Source: Prostheceraeus crozeri | Lineage: Eukaryota; Platyhelminthes; Polycladida; Euryleptidae | Assembly: GCA_907163375.1 (NCBI GenBank) | Contig: CAJQUW010004418.1 | Location: forward strand, 1-64,000 | DNA: 64,000 bases | Direction of reading: 5' to 3' | Part shown: positions 11,496 to 23,208 of the stretch, piece by piece | Layout of the letters: every line of letters starts with the position of its first letter | Numbering within the stretch: the first letter of the stretch is position 1 | Position numbers and translations under genes: made by a program | The notes under the pieces: model-generated | Told to the model about the DNA's origin: nothing | What the model saw: the letters and a program-made list of their open reading frames with translations, nothing else | Database searches by the model: none

Positions 11496-11499
11496 GGTA

Positions 11500-12312
11500 G
11501 AGTGTTGACTCAAAAAGTATCTGTATACAGTCAAAATTTTTATATGAAAAGATTCAGTTTCTGCGGAGATTAAGTTCCCGTGGTCCAAAAAATTATTTGA
11601 GCACTTTTGAAAAAGTCAAAATTTTGCCAATTTATACTGCCGAGCCACCGAGGTGACTCCCCGTTGTAAGTAGTATAAAGCAAGTTGGACATCAAAAGGA
11701 ATGAATATTTGCTAATAATCATCCCAACTAAGCGGAAATCAAGCTGATTATCAAGGGAATTTCATGCTGTATTATAATGGAAGTCTTCAGGAAAAAGTCG
11801 CGATATTATCCGTGCTTTCTTGACTGAAATGTCAAGTCTTTAATTCAATCTTCACCGGCAAGATTTTATGATTCACTAAATTTATGTTTCATTTCTTGAA
11901 TCTGATAGACCTATATTTGCATCTTTCAAAGTTAATTGAAATCATGGTCTTTGAATCTGTGATTTTGCCATGCTAGTGGCAGCTACTGTTGCCTGATCAC
12001 GCTTAAGAAGATTCTTTTGAGATTCAGCAGGAAAGCAATAACGCAGGTCATCGAGTTGCCAATTTAACAAACATTACCTCACCAAGGCTGTCAGTACGGA
12101 CTATCTGTAAAATAATATCATTTCCTTCTGCTTTATGATATCATGATCACTCAATTCCGTTGTAATTTTAAACTGCATAAATGCGCATATCTCACATTTG
12201 GAAACAATTCTGACTGTATCTCCTTTTTGTTTATGTGATAAAATCGAAAGTGTATACACATTGGGGATGTAATAAATGCGGAGTTGCCACTCTACCTAAT
12301 ATACCTACTCTA
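11500..12312. repeat. Dispersed ~0.8-kb repeat, copy 1
   Basis: This segment matches 48,330-49,110 over its full length in the same order. Shared landmarks are ACTCAAAAAGTAT, GGTCCAAAAAATTATTT, GACTCCCCGTT, AAGGGAATTTCATG, TATAATGGAAGTCTTCA, TACACATTGGGGAT and a common end in CTAATATAC. The copies differ by many substitutions and small indels, so the family is old. It has no coding potential. Confidence 0.65.
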
Positions 12313-12467
12313 TGGGATGTAGCCTATAGATTTGCTAGTTCCTGAATTCTTAACGCACCCTGCTCTTTCACTTTTCTATTTTGAATACTGATATTGCGCC
12401 CTCTACAATAATGTGTGTTTTGATGCTGTTTTTTAGTCACATTCTCAAATATCTCATCATAATCTGT

Positions 12468-12665
12468 GGTGTCCGTGGCACAGTGGTTGCGTACTTGGAC
12501 TAGCGATCTCATGGTCCAGAGGTCGAACCCGGAAAGTGTCATTGGAAGTCGGCAGGAAGGGCATCCGGACTACAAAGCACCACAACGCTCCAAACAAAGT
12601 CTGACTTAAGTCAGCACCGTCCAAGGCCCCAGTAGGAGTAAAAAGTGACGTAAAATCCGTAAAAA
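12468..12665 (+). mobile_element. tRNA-derived SINE, copy 1
   Basis: A pol III-type head is visible: box A-like GTGGCACAGTGGTTGCG at 12,475-12,491 and box B-like GGTCGAACCCGG at 12,521-12,532. The body begins with TGTCATTGGAAGTCGGCAGG, then GGGCATCCGG, and later GTCAGCACCGTCCAAGG. The same order of blocks occurs at 62,343-62,510. The GGAAGGGCATCCGG body block is known from tRNA-derived SINEs of several invertebrates (established knowledge). The tail is A-rich. It needs LINE machinery for mobility. Confidence 0.75.
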
Positions 12666-12984
12666 AATCTACTTTAGTATTTGTATGTAGGCCTACACTA
12701 ATTCAGACGGTTTCATTATTGTATTGCCCAGCCATGATCAAGCTTCAGCGCGAAAATTTTGGAAACAATTGAAAACGCTTAGTTTTTGATAATTTTTTGT
12801 CAATTACTTAGTTTTGTGCGGAAGAAGGGCCCTTATTAAGTCACATCATTCATTTGGCTCCGCCATTGATAGCTATCAGCTCTGCCAATATGTCAGTTTT
12901 GAATGTGTGGTCAGTCCACAAACGGTCAATGTATACAGACCGAAAGTGACAACAGCAAACTTCAGTTTAGCAACATCTTCAATC

Positions 12985-14955
12985 ATTTTACCAACTGTTG
13001 TCGACATGTGTCTCCGCTGTACCGCGTGAAATTATCTACTTTACATCTAAAGATAAGCCGTGGATAACTCCGGTTTTGAAATCGTTAATAAATCGAAGAT
13101 GGGCGGCTTTCCGTTCGAGAAATTGGCAAGAATACCATCACTATAAGCAGAAAGTGAAACAAGAAATTGCAAGTGCTAAACAAATATGGGTTGCAAAGAA
13201 TTCAAAACCAAAAGATGTATGGAACGTGGTAAATGTCATCAGGGGCTCGAAAATAAAAGATCCGTGGAGTGTTCTCGTGGAGAATTCAGGTAACCTGGAG
13301 AATCTGCTTCACCAAATGACTGATGAATTCCTTAAAAATTTCAATGATGGTAATGATGAGGATTTATTACCTCTGATGGATGAATCCTGGGACTTTTCCA
13401 TAGACGAGCAGAGTGTCTATCATCACCTCAGTCATTTGAGCCTCAGAAAGTCACAAGGTTCTTATCTCATTCCTCCGAAATTGCTGAGCGTTGGGGCCCA
13501 CTTTCTGTGCAGACCTCTCACAGAAAATCTTCAACATGTCAATTTTAACGAAGACATTTCCTCGCCTCTTTAAAATGGCTTTTGTTTGCCCTATTCCTAA
13601 GTGTACTTCTCCTGAAATAAGTGACTTTCGACCTATCTCTCTCTTGCCCTCAATCTCAAAGATATTCGAAAGAATAGTTTTAGGCCGAATGAAATTCGAC
13701 ATTGTTTCATGCTACGGACCTCGTCAACATGCGTATAGACCGTATGGGTCTACAACTACCGCCCTCGTTGAGTTGTGTGATATTATAACACGCTTCCTCG
13801 ATCAGAAATCAACGGCATCCGTTAACCGTGTACTGTCTCGACTTGGCCAGGGCTTTTGATAAGCTTCAACATCGGCGTTTAATCAATTATTTGAATTCTT
13901 GTGGCTTGCAACATGGATTTTTGACATGGCTTCTGTCATATTTGAGTGGTCGTGAAATGTGCGTTAAAATTTTGAATAGTTATGGTCCAACAGCATCAGT
14001 GTGCTCTGGAGTTCCCCAAGGTTCAGTTTGGGTCCAACACTATTTTCAGCTTTTATGGGATGCATCAATCTTCCTTTTGGAAACATTGAATGTGTGTTAT
14101 ATGCAGATGATGTGACAGTTGTTGAATTTGTACAACATGATGGTTCTTCTTCAGTCGATCTTGGTATTTGTGAGTCCATATTTCAAGATAAAGGGTTGTC
14201 CTTGAACAGGTCAAAGTGCAAGCAATTGACTATACAGCGTTCCACTGGTGCTACCATTGCACATGAGAATGGTTTTGTAAAAGAAGAATCCCTTAAACTT
14301 CTCGGCATAACTTTAAATAATCGTCTGAAATGGAATGTCCAAATTTCACAACTCTTAACAGCTGCATCTCGCAGACTTTATGTGATTAAATCTCTGAAGT
14401 CCTTCTTTGCCGTCTCATACTCTGATAAATGTATATCATTCTCTGATAACTCAGTATTTTCTATATGCATCCCCTGTGTACGGTTGTCTTCCCTCAACCC
14501 TTTGTGATCGATTGGAAAAGTTTCAGAGAAGAGCCCATAGACTTATTTGTAACTCTACTTGTTCCTGTGACAAATTTCCCCCGATAGCCGAGAAACTTGA
14601 ATTTTCTGCTTTGCGTCTCTTGCAGACATCAGAGATAAACATTTCGCATCCTCTACACGACTTGGTTCCTGAGAGATTAAGTGTTACTAAGAAATTAAGA
14701 GTGCCATGCTCCAGCACGACACGTCGATTGAATTCATTCTTTCCGTGGGTTTCATGCCTACACAATGGTTTATGTTAGTCTACTTATTTTTTTTTGTTCC
14801 TTTATGTTTGACCTATTGATTTCACTGTATTCGTGTCACTTCTTTATTTATATTTCTTAGCCGTATGTCTTGATTTGAAATCTGTAACATTGAATGTGTA
14901 ACTTCGTGATTATCAGTTTGTGAATAAACGCTACTACTACTACTACTACTATCTA
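12985..14955 (+). mobile_element. CR1-like LINE, 5'-truncated
   Basis: The copy begins between the endonuclease and the reverse transcriptase: residues such as SKDKPWITPVLKSLINRRW (12,998-13,573) match the linker of the LINE at 34.5-38.8 kb ([17 protein letters not shown]). Reverse-transcriptase motifs follow in several frames: DFRPISLLPSISKIFER near 13,625, LARAFDKLQHRRL near 13,845, SGVPQGS near 14,008, YADDVTVVEF near 14,100 and LLGITLNNRLKW near 14,300. The C-terminal tail runs to 14,778. It ends with a GTGAATAAACG block and (CTA)n at about 14,931. ORF1 and endonuclease are missing. At least three frame changes (near 13,570, 13,850 and 14,030) show it is dead. Confidence 0.85.
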
Positions 14956-15106
14956 TCTCTTGACTCATTACATCGCTCACAAAATCATAAATATGTAACC
15001 GATACTTGAGATAGCGTTATACACTTTATTGTCTTGTCATATAATACTGTCTCAAGTATCGGTTGCATATTTATAATTTTGTGAGCGATGGAAAGAGTCA
15101 AGAGAT
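14955..15106. repeat. 57-bp-arm hairpin, copy A
   Basis: Arms 14,955-15,011 and 15,050-15,106 are near-perfect reverse complements, starting ATCTCTTGACTC and ending GAGTCAAGAGAT, with a 38-bp spacer. It is a small foldback MITE, also present in the downstream direct repeat. Confidence 0.75.
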
Positions 15107-15370
15107 CATGTAGATGTTGCTAAACTGAAGTTCGCTGTAGTGAACTTCAGTCAGTAAACATTGACCGTTTGTGGACTGACCACAAGTGTCTTTTGAATTG
15201 GATTGATTTCCATTTTGCCTGAGGTTCCAATCCTCAATTTCGAGCGGGGATTCGTCTGTCCGCACTTAGTGACCATATTGCACAAAATCGCGCTTCTTAA
15301 ATCTTATAGCCACATATTTTAGTCCATGGGGACTATCTGTGTTTTATGATCAAATTAAACGATTTACATA

Positions 15371-16143
15371 CAGTAGAACCCACTTATAACGTACTTCAAG
15401 GGACCTAAAAAATTGGCACGTTATATCCGAGGTGTGCAAGAACAAGCTGTATAAGAAGTATTAAAGCCTACTTCTGCACCAAATTAAGTTGTCAATTGCA
15501 ATAGTAAGGTCCTATCCATCATGACCAGCTAATTCTCACTATGCATCACCAACATGAACATGTAATGTAGGGCCTCCATTTATTTGTATGCCCTGCCCTA
15601 CATGTATGATCATGCCTACTCGAGGAAACAGCATATAGTGTCTTAACAATTCTCTATTGTGTAAGAAAAAATATGCAATATTCTGAACATGAATCCAAAA
15701 ATCTGAACGACTAAAAAAACAAGTCTCAGATGAAGATTTGATGGAACAGCGAAGTGACGCGTTAAGAAGACACCATCACAGACAATGTCTTGATTCCAGT
15801 TCACTTCTATCGATTGCTCATTGGACGGATTCGACACTCAAAAGTTGGCCTCCTCCGAGCCAATGACAAGAGCTGGAATTGCTGCCATCATCAAACGCAG
15901 CAAGTTATTGTAGAATCGTGTCAGCTTCGTTTCGATGATTCTTAAGTACTTTCATCCCCAAATACGTTGTAAAAAATCAAAATTTGCTATGGGGACCCTT
16001 GAAAAGAGTTCACTATATCCGAGTACGTTATAACCGAGGCATTTTATATAGACATAATGGGAATTTTTGTCCGCGCCTGCAAGAGGATTACATTATATCC
16101 GCGAGTTCGCTATAACCGAGTCCGTTATAAGTGGGTTCTACCA
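15371..16143. mobile_element. Non-autonomous pogo/Tigger-like DNA transposon (MITE), copy A
   Basis: The left end CAGTAGAACCCACTTATAAC is mirrored by the right end (reverse complement TGGTAGAACCCACTTATAAC). Both are flanked by TA, the target duplication of the Tc1/mariner-pogo superfamily. Ends of the CAGTAGAACC..TTATAACG type are typical of Tigger/pogo elements. Further subterminal GTTATATCCGAGG repeats lie inside each end. No transposase is encoded in 773 bp; the minus-strand frame 15,643-15,837 has no transposase features. Confidence 0.75.
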
Positions 16144-16348
16144 TAGTTTTCATTAAAATTTACAAATGCCGTTTTTTCGACGACAAAATGAAAAAAATAG
16201 TTTTTACTAGTTGTTGTAAAAGCGGAGAACATTAGAAAAGCGTCTGATTTAACAAAATTTTGTCGGACAATACTGAAGAATGATAGAGGAGGCCAAGATT
16301 GTTGAATTACCAAAAAGCATTTAAGTTTCATTCATGAAACTTTATTTC

Positions 16349-19000
16349 AAACACCCTTCCCAATCTATTATCCTCACAGCCCCATCACCATTTATTTCCT
16401 CTGGAAATGTTTGGGATTACTCGACAAGGGCCAGAGTTTACAGCAAGATTACAGCGCATTTAAACTGACTTACGGGAGACTTACGTCCCAAATGTTAAGC
16501 GCTCTCCACAATTTATCATCTACTCTACCAACTTCCTTTCCGCTTTTGCAACTGATGTCACATCCCCCAGCATTTATTCCTCAGCCGGAAAGATGTCAAC
16601 ACTCAATGCTCTTTGGTTATGTTGTCGATTTCGTTCGGAAATTACAATGGAACATAGTCCTCCGTGATCGTCCCTCTTCAAATTCATGCCGCTTTGGCCG
16701 GCAAAGATCAACGGCTTGGGCCCCTCGTGGTTTGATACCTGCTCATTATCAAACTTTATCTTCTCAGATTTTGTCTGCAGCACGTTCGATACTTTTCCAA
16801 GTGCACGAGTGCTTCCATGGATACAATTTATCTGCTTCAGAGCGACTTTGTTTAAATCAGTTACGTAATAATTCAGACATTGTCGTCCGTCCCGCTGACA
16901 AAGGTGGCTGCTGGGTGATTATGGACAGCATAGCCTACAATGGTGAATGTCGCAATCAGCTGAGCAACGACGATTTTTACAGGCCGCTAGATCATCTCAC
17001 TTCATACGACGATCAGGAATTTCACAGCATTTTGAATCGCCTCCACACCTCCGGTTTCATCAATCGAAAGGAGCTCAACTTCCTCACTCCACCCATGAAT
17101 CCAAAGGAGCGACGTTTTAATCTGCTGCCAAAGCTTCACAAGAGTGACTGGCCTTCCCCGAACATGCCACCAGGTAGACCTATCATACCGGAGTAAGTAC
17201 AAATACCAGCAACATCGCCAGGTATATTGAATATTATTTATTTCCATTGGCAAGTCGGCTCCCAAGTTTCATCTCAGACTCGCAACATCTTATAGCTATC
17301 CTGAGACGGCACGTTCTCCATGCAGACTCATTACTGTGTACATTCGATGTGAAATCTCTCTATACAAATATACCTATTAATGAAGGGCTTTCGCGCGTTT
17401 CGAATGCATTCATCCGCCATCCTGATGCACGACGCCCTGATAGTGAAATTCTGAGACTCTACGTCTTTGCTTAAACCAGAAATGATTTTCTCTGTGACTC
17501 TCAACGTTGGTTGCAAACTTCAGGAGTTGCAATGGGCAAATCTTTCGGTGGATCTTTCGCCAATCTTTACTTAGGCCAATGGGAATCCGTTGCCTATCAT
17601 CCTCGCCTTTGCAACCAGACCTCTGGGTTCGGTACATAGACGACATTTTCATGATTTGGCGACATGGTCTTGATTCTCTGCGAGAGTTCTTAAGTTTCTT
17701 GAACACACAAGACCACAATATCCAGCTCCTTCTGAATCACAATCAGACTTCGATTCATTTCCTCGATCTCCTAATTTACAAGCCTTCGGCAGACAGTCGG
17801 CGACTTCAACATCGGGTGGCTTTTAAGCAGACAGCATGCCATCGCATCCTACCACGCGAATCACACCATCCTCCCCATGTCCACGCGGCTGTGATTTATT
17901 CGCAGCTTCTTCGATGGAGTGTCATCTCATCCACCAGAGAGGATTTCGAGAACACGTATCGCGAAGTTACACGCAAATGGAGATCTACTGGTGTTTCCAG
18001 ATCGCTAATACGAAATACGAAGAAGAGGGTCTTCACTCTCACGGGTCTAGCCATCGACTGGCGCCTGGTTTCAGGAAATGTGATGGTCCGAGATGCTCCA
18101 CATGTCCATTCGCCTTTGAGACATCAGTATACGGGACAATCAGCAGCTCACGCCTTTTCCCTATCCGCTATAATTTGACCTGTGCATCAACCCACACCAT
18201 TTACCTTATTGAATGCCGCCGGTGTCGAATTCGCTATGTTGGGCAATCCTCTTGTCCTATCAGACAACGGATAACGCAGCATCTCCGTGCCATCAGATCA
18301 AGTGACAACTCATCACCATTAGTCCCGCACTTTTCTGAGATCCACACAATTAATGACTTATCTTTCTTTGCTTTCGATCGCTGTTTCCTCGACTCAAACA
18401 GACTGCAGAAAGAATCAAAGTGGATCAGAGTGTTAGGGGCATCTACACCTCAAGGGTTGAACAGAGCAACTTCTGCCCGATTAACACAGTCAATCTGGTG
18501 ACCTTTCCTGGAGAATGTACAGATCGTCTTAACTCTTTTATCAGGGATATTTGTCGACGTACTGCAGATATCCGTGTACGCATGTCTTACAGGGCGGATC
18601 GCAATATGTACAGTGTTTTACGATAGCCTACTAACTTCTCACTTAGTACTTATCTCTTTGATTTCTTTTAAATCTTTTTATCATTGATTTCACCGTTTTC
18701 ACATCATGTAAACTAGCTGAACGACATTGTTCTTTGAAATACACGCACGCTTTGCGTTCTATCGTTAGACGATATCTATGCTTCAGGCATCGATTGTACA
18801 ACTACTGATCGATATTTGTGTTTGATCACCAATGCATGTATACACCTACTGTCATTCACCACTGACGAAGGCCTATAACGGCTGAAATATTTGGTGTCTC
18901 CGAACTTGTGACTTTTGATTTTCGGGACGGAATTGGGGCAGCGACAGAGCGCGAGACATGCGTCGACATTTCAGTCGACGCATTTTCTCTCGAACTACTA
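16349..19000 (+). mobile_element. Penelope-like element, copy 1 (5'-truncated, RT + GIY-YIG)
   Basis: This is a Penelope-like retroelement fragment with the family's own reverse transcriptase and GIY-YIG endonuclease. The RT N-terminal DKGG motif lies near 16,897-16,910, LPKLHK..PGRPII near 17,125-17,190, motif A (FDVKSLYTNIP) at 17,343, motif B (AMGKSFGGSFANLYL) near 17,530, the catalytic YIDDIF at 17,633, and FLDLLIYK near 17,760. The endonuclease shows IYLIECRRCRIRYVGQ at 18,199 and ends with the family's KWIRVL..PQGLNR. The copy lacks the 5' third of the element and joins the preceding direct repeat at AAAC. It runs head-to-tail into the full copy and is nearly identical to it. It carries a few breaks, so it is not a working gene. 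Tandem truncated-plus-full arrangement is known for Penelope elements. Confidence 0.9.
18857..18896 (+). ncRNA. Hammerhead ribozyme motif, first copy
   Basis: The order is CACCA, then CTGACGA, then GGCC-TATAAC-GGCT (stem II), GAAA, TATTT and TGGTG. CACCA pairs with TGGTG as stem I, the two conserved core strands CUGANGA and GAAA are exact, and stem III is only AU/AU around the cleavable UH. Minimal type I hammerheads with a very short stem III are known from Penelope-like elements, where they are thought to act as dimers (established knowledge). It sits in the tail of copy 1, just ahead of the full element. Confidence 0.7.
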
Positions 19001-19627
19001 TTCGTCCAGTGCCTGTTGTTTCATCATCGTCTGTTTTGGGGCCCTGTCCTCGTTCTACTAGGCTCGAATCGTCGATGATTGCTCCTCCAACTTCGTCATA
19101 TCAAACTCAAGCCGCAATTCCTTCGGCATACTTTTTCCTCACGAAGGCACATTTTTCGCCTCATCAAGTGCTCTCATCATTTAAAGAACCTTGAACAACG
19201 TCACCCGCCATCTCTTGCTCGTACCAGAGACCGTCTTCGTGATTTGCTCACTCCTGCTTTCCCAATACAGCCTTCTTGAACTCATCGACCAACATTGCTG
19301 ACTCCTGGCTGACTTCAAGTATCAGCATCTTGAGAAACCACTACACAAAGATTCTACGTGATACTGTGTTCTTTGATGAGCAATCATCCAATGCCCGACG
19401 AAGTCTTTCAGCGATCAATTTCCGTTGTTTGTCGCTGGGCAAGAAAGCAGATCGGTAGAAGACTCTCGAATGAAGTTCTTGATCGTGCTCTGTCCGATAT
19501 CCGATTACATCAACGATTAGGATCAACTTCATGTGATGCGGAGGTCGCTGTTAACCCTGCACCTCGACAAGCTGCTCCTTCAACTTTTTCAGTCTCTACT
19601 CCCGCTGCATACAGCTCAATCGCCGGT

Positions 19628-20149
19628 GCTGAGACTCCTTCTCCAGACTCCGCTCTTGCCGCTCCTCCAACTGCTCCTGTCTGTGTTTCCGCTGTGTCAG
19701 TTTCGGCTTCCCGTACTGAGACTCCTTCGTCAGACTCCGCTCTTGCCGCTCCTCCAACTGCTCCTGTCTGTGTTTCCGCTGTGTCAGTTTCGGCTTCCCG
19801 TACTGAGACTCCTTCGTCAGACTCCGCTCTTGCCGCTCCTCCAACTGCTCCTGTCTGTGTTTCCGCTGTGTCAGTTTCGGCTTCCGGCACTGTGACTCCT
19901 TCGTCAGACTCCGCTCTTGCCACTACTCCAGCTGCTCCTGTCTGTGTTTCCGCTGTGTCGGTTTCGGCTTCCCGTACTGAGACTCCTTCGTCAGACTCCG
20001 CTCTTGCCGCTCCTCCAATTGCTCCTGTCTGTGCTTCCGCTGTGTCAGTTTCGGCTTCCCGTGCTGAGACTCCTTCGTCAGACTCCGCTCTTGCCGCTCC
20101 CATGACTACTTTGGCCCCTGTTTCCGCTGTTACTTCCGACGCTGCTGGT
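19628..20149 (+). repeat. Six tandem 87-bp coding repeats in the PLE ORF
   Basis: Units begin at 19,628, 19,715, 19,802, 19,889, 19,976 and 20,063. Each encodes a 29-residue Pro/Ser/Ala-rich period, for example ETPSSDSALAAPPTAPV then CVSAVSVSAS. The first five are nearly identical; the last diverges after its first half. They keep frame and link the N-terminal region to the SGNH-like part. The same DNA is open on the minus strand and in another plus-strand frame, but those are by-products of the repeat. Confidence 0.85.
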
Positions 20150-23071
20150 GCTGTTATTTCTGCAGATGTCTCCGCTCCAACCGTGCCCTCGGCTGCTCCA
20201 ACCCCTGCTTTGGGTGCACCTATTCCAACATGCATCATTTTTGGTGACTCAAATCTAGATGACTTCAATGACAGCCGGTGTCGCTTAATGACACTCCAAA
20301 CGGTCGCCTATCGGCCATTCGCTCTTTGATACGCGGCTCTCCAGCTGATCAGGGCATCACCAGAATTTTCCTTTGCTTGAGTCTCCTCGACCGGTCCAAC
20401 CGCTTTATCACGAACTTCACATGTTGCAAAAGTGTTCTGGCTCGCTGCCATCAGCTGTATCCGTCTGCTACGCTCTTCGTTCTTTTGCCAGGTTGCCCTG
20501 ATTGGCTCTCTTATCCTGAACGCTCTGCAGCGCAGGAGTTAGCATCCAATTTACGGCGAAACACCCTTCCCAATCTATTATCCTCACAGCCCCATCACCA
20601 TTTATTTCCTCTGGAAATGTTTGGGATTACTCGACAAGGGCCAGAGTTTACAGCAAGATTACAGCGCATTTAAACTGACTTACGGGAGACTTACGTCCCA
20701 AATGTTAAGCGCTCTCCACAATTTATCATCTACTCTACCAACTTCCTTTCCGCTTTTGCAATGATGTCACATCCCCCAGCATTTATTCCTCAGCCGGAAA
20801 GATGTCAACACTCAATGCTCTTTGGTTATGTTGTCGATTTCGTTCGGAAATTACAATGGAACATAGTCCTACGTGATCGTCCCTCTTCAAATTCATGCCG
20901 CTTTGGCCGGCAAAGATCAACGGCTTGGGCCCCTCGTGGTTTGATACCTGCTCATTATCAAACTTTATCTTCTCAGATTTTGTCTGCAGCACGTTCGATA
21001 CTTTTCCAAGTGCACGAGTGCTTCCATGGATACAATTTATCTGCTTCAGAGCGACTTTGTTTAAATCAGTTACGTAATAATTCAGACATTGTCGTCCGTC
21101 CCGCTGACAAAGGTGGCTGCTGGTGATTATGGACAGCATAGCCTACAATGGTGAATGTCGCAATCAGTGAGCAACGACGATTTTTACAGGCCGCTAGATC
21201 ATCTCACTTCATACGACGATCAGGAATTTCACAGCATTTTGAATCGCCTCCACACCTCCGGTTTCATCAATCGAAAGGAGCTCAACTTCCTCACTCCACC
21301 CATGAATCCAAAGGAGCGACGTTTTAATCTGCTGCCAAAGCTTCACAAGAGTGACTGGCCTTCCCCGAACATGCCACCAGGTAGACCTATCATAGCGGAT
21401 GTAAGTACAAATACCAGCAACATCGCCAGGTATATTGAATATTATTTATTTCCATTGGCAAGTCGGCTCCCAAGTTTCATCTCAGACTCGCAACATCTTA
21501 TAGCTATCCTGAGACGGCACGTTTCTCCATGCAGACTCATTACTGTGTACATTCGATGTGAAATCTCTCTATACAAATATACCTATTAATGAAGGGCTTT
21601 CGCGCGTTTCGAATGCATTCATCCGCCATCCTGATGCACGACGCCCTGATAGTGAAATTCTGAGACTCCTACGTCTTTGCTTAACCAGAATGATTTTCTC
21701 TGTGACTCTTTCTCAACGTTGGTTGCAAACTTCAGGAGTTGCAATGGGCAAATCTTTCGGTGGATCTTTCGCCAATCTTTACTTAGGCCAATGGGAATCC
21801 GTTGCCCTATCATCCTCGCCTTTGCAACCAGACCTCTGGGTTCGGTACATAGACGACATTTTCATGATTTGGCGACATGGTCTTGATTCTCTGCGAGAGT
21901 TCTTAAGTTTCTTGAACACACAAGACCACAATATCCAGCTCCTTCTGAATCACAATCAGACTTCGATTCATTTCCTCGATCTCCTAATTTACAAGCCTTC
22001 GGCAGACAGTCGGCGACTTCAACATCGGTGGCTTTTAAGCAGACAGCATGCCATCGCATCCTACCACGCGAATCACACCATCCTCCCCATGTCCACGCGG
22101 CTGTGATTTATTCGCAGCTTCTTCGATGGAGTGTCATCTCATCCACCAGAGAGGAATTTCGAGAACACGTATCGCGAAGTTACACGCAAATGGAGATCTA
22201 CTGGTGTTTCCAGATCGCTAATAACGAAATACGAAGAAGAGGGTCTTCACTCTCACGGGTCTAGCCATCGACTGGCGCCCTGGTTTCAGGAAATGTGATG
22301 GTCCGAGATGCTCCACATGTCCATTCGCCTTTGAGACATCAGTATACGGGACAATCAGCAGCTCACGCCTTTTCCCTATCCGCTATAATTTGACCTGTGC
22401 ATCAACCCACACCATTTACCTTATTGAATGCCGCCGGTGTCGAATTCGCTATGTTGGGCAATCCTCTTGTCCTATCAGACAACGGATAACGCAGCATCTC
22501 CGTGCCATCAGATCAAGTGACAACTCATCACCATTAGTCCCGCACTTTTCTGAGATCCACACAATTAATGACTTATCTTTCTTTGCTTTCGATCGCTGTT
22601 TCCTCGACTCAAACAGACTGCAGAAAGAATCAAAGTGGATCAGAGTGTTAGGGGCATCTACACCTCAAGGGTTGAACAGAGCAACTTCTGCCCGATTAAC
22701 ACAGTCAATCTGGTGACCTTTCCTGGAGAATGTACAGATCGTCTTAACTCTTTTATCAGGGATATTTGTCGACGTACTGCAGATATCCGTGTACGCATGT
22801 CTTACAGGGCGGATCGCAATATGTACAGTGTTTTACGATAGCCTACTAACTTCTCACTTAGTACTTATCTCTTTGATTTCTTTTAAATCTTTTTATCATT
22901 GATTTCACCGTTTTCACATCATGTAAACTAGCTGAACGACATTGTTCTTTGAAATACACGCACGCTTTGCGTTCTATCGTTAGACGATATCTATGCTTCA
23001 GGCATCGATTGTACAACTACTGATCGATATTTGTGTTTGATCACCAATGCATGTATACACCTACTGTCATT

Positions 23072-23111
23072 CACCACTGACGAAGGCCTATAACGGCTGA
23101 AATATTTGGTG
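23072..23111 (+). ncRNA. Hammerhead ribozyme motif, second copy
   Basis: Identical in sequence to the motif at 18,857-18,896 and 4,215 bp further on. Together the two would cut out one unit-length RNA from a transcript crossing the tandem pair (inference). Confidence 0.7.
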
Positions 23112-23208
23112 TCTCCGAACTTGTGACTTTTGATTTTCGGGACGGAATTGGGGCAGCGACAGAGCGCGAGACATGCGTCGACATTTCAGTCGACGCATTT
23201 TCTCTCGA

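Larger units (their letters stand above)
12906..15183. repeat. Foldback element split by a LINE insertion
   Basis: Left arm 12,906-12,978 and right arm 15,112-15,183 are inverted copies: GTGGTCAGTCCACAAACGG pairs with its complement near 15,170, and CAAACTTCAGTTTAGCAACA with its complement near 15,115. Between the arms lie a LINE and a second hairpin. The simplest reading is a foldback element into which the LINE inserted. Confidence 0.65.
14939..16352. repeat. 1.41-kb direct repeat, upstream copy (X-A)
   Basis: From ACTACTACTATCTATCTC to TTATTTCAAAC this block is repeated at 23,209-24,620 with only about 1% difference, mostly single substitutions and one- or two-base indels. It contains a hairpin, the right arm of the foldback element and a pogo-like MITE. 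It stands immediately before the first Penelope-like copy; its twin stands immediately after the second. Confidence 0.9.

Noticed and set aside
15643-15837. Transposase in the pogo-like MITE
   Set aside because: The 64-codon frame lacks any DDE or DNA-binding motif and is short.
19510-20268. Long minus-strand frame (252 codons) opposite the PLE repeats
   Set aside because: It exists because the 87-bp repeat has no stops in several frames; it has no start context or domain.
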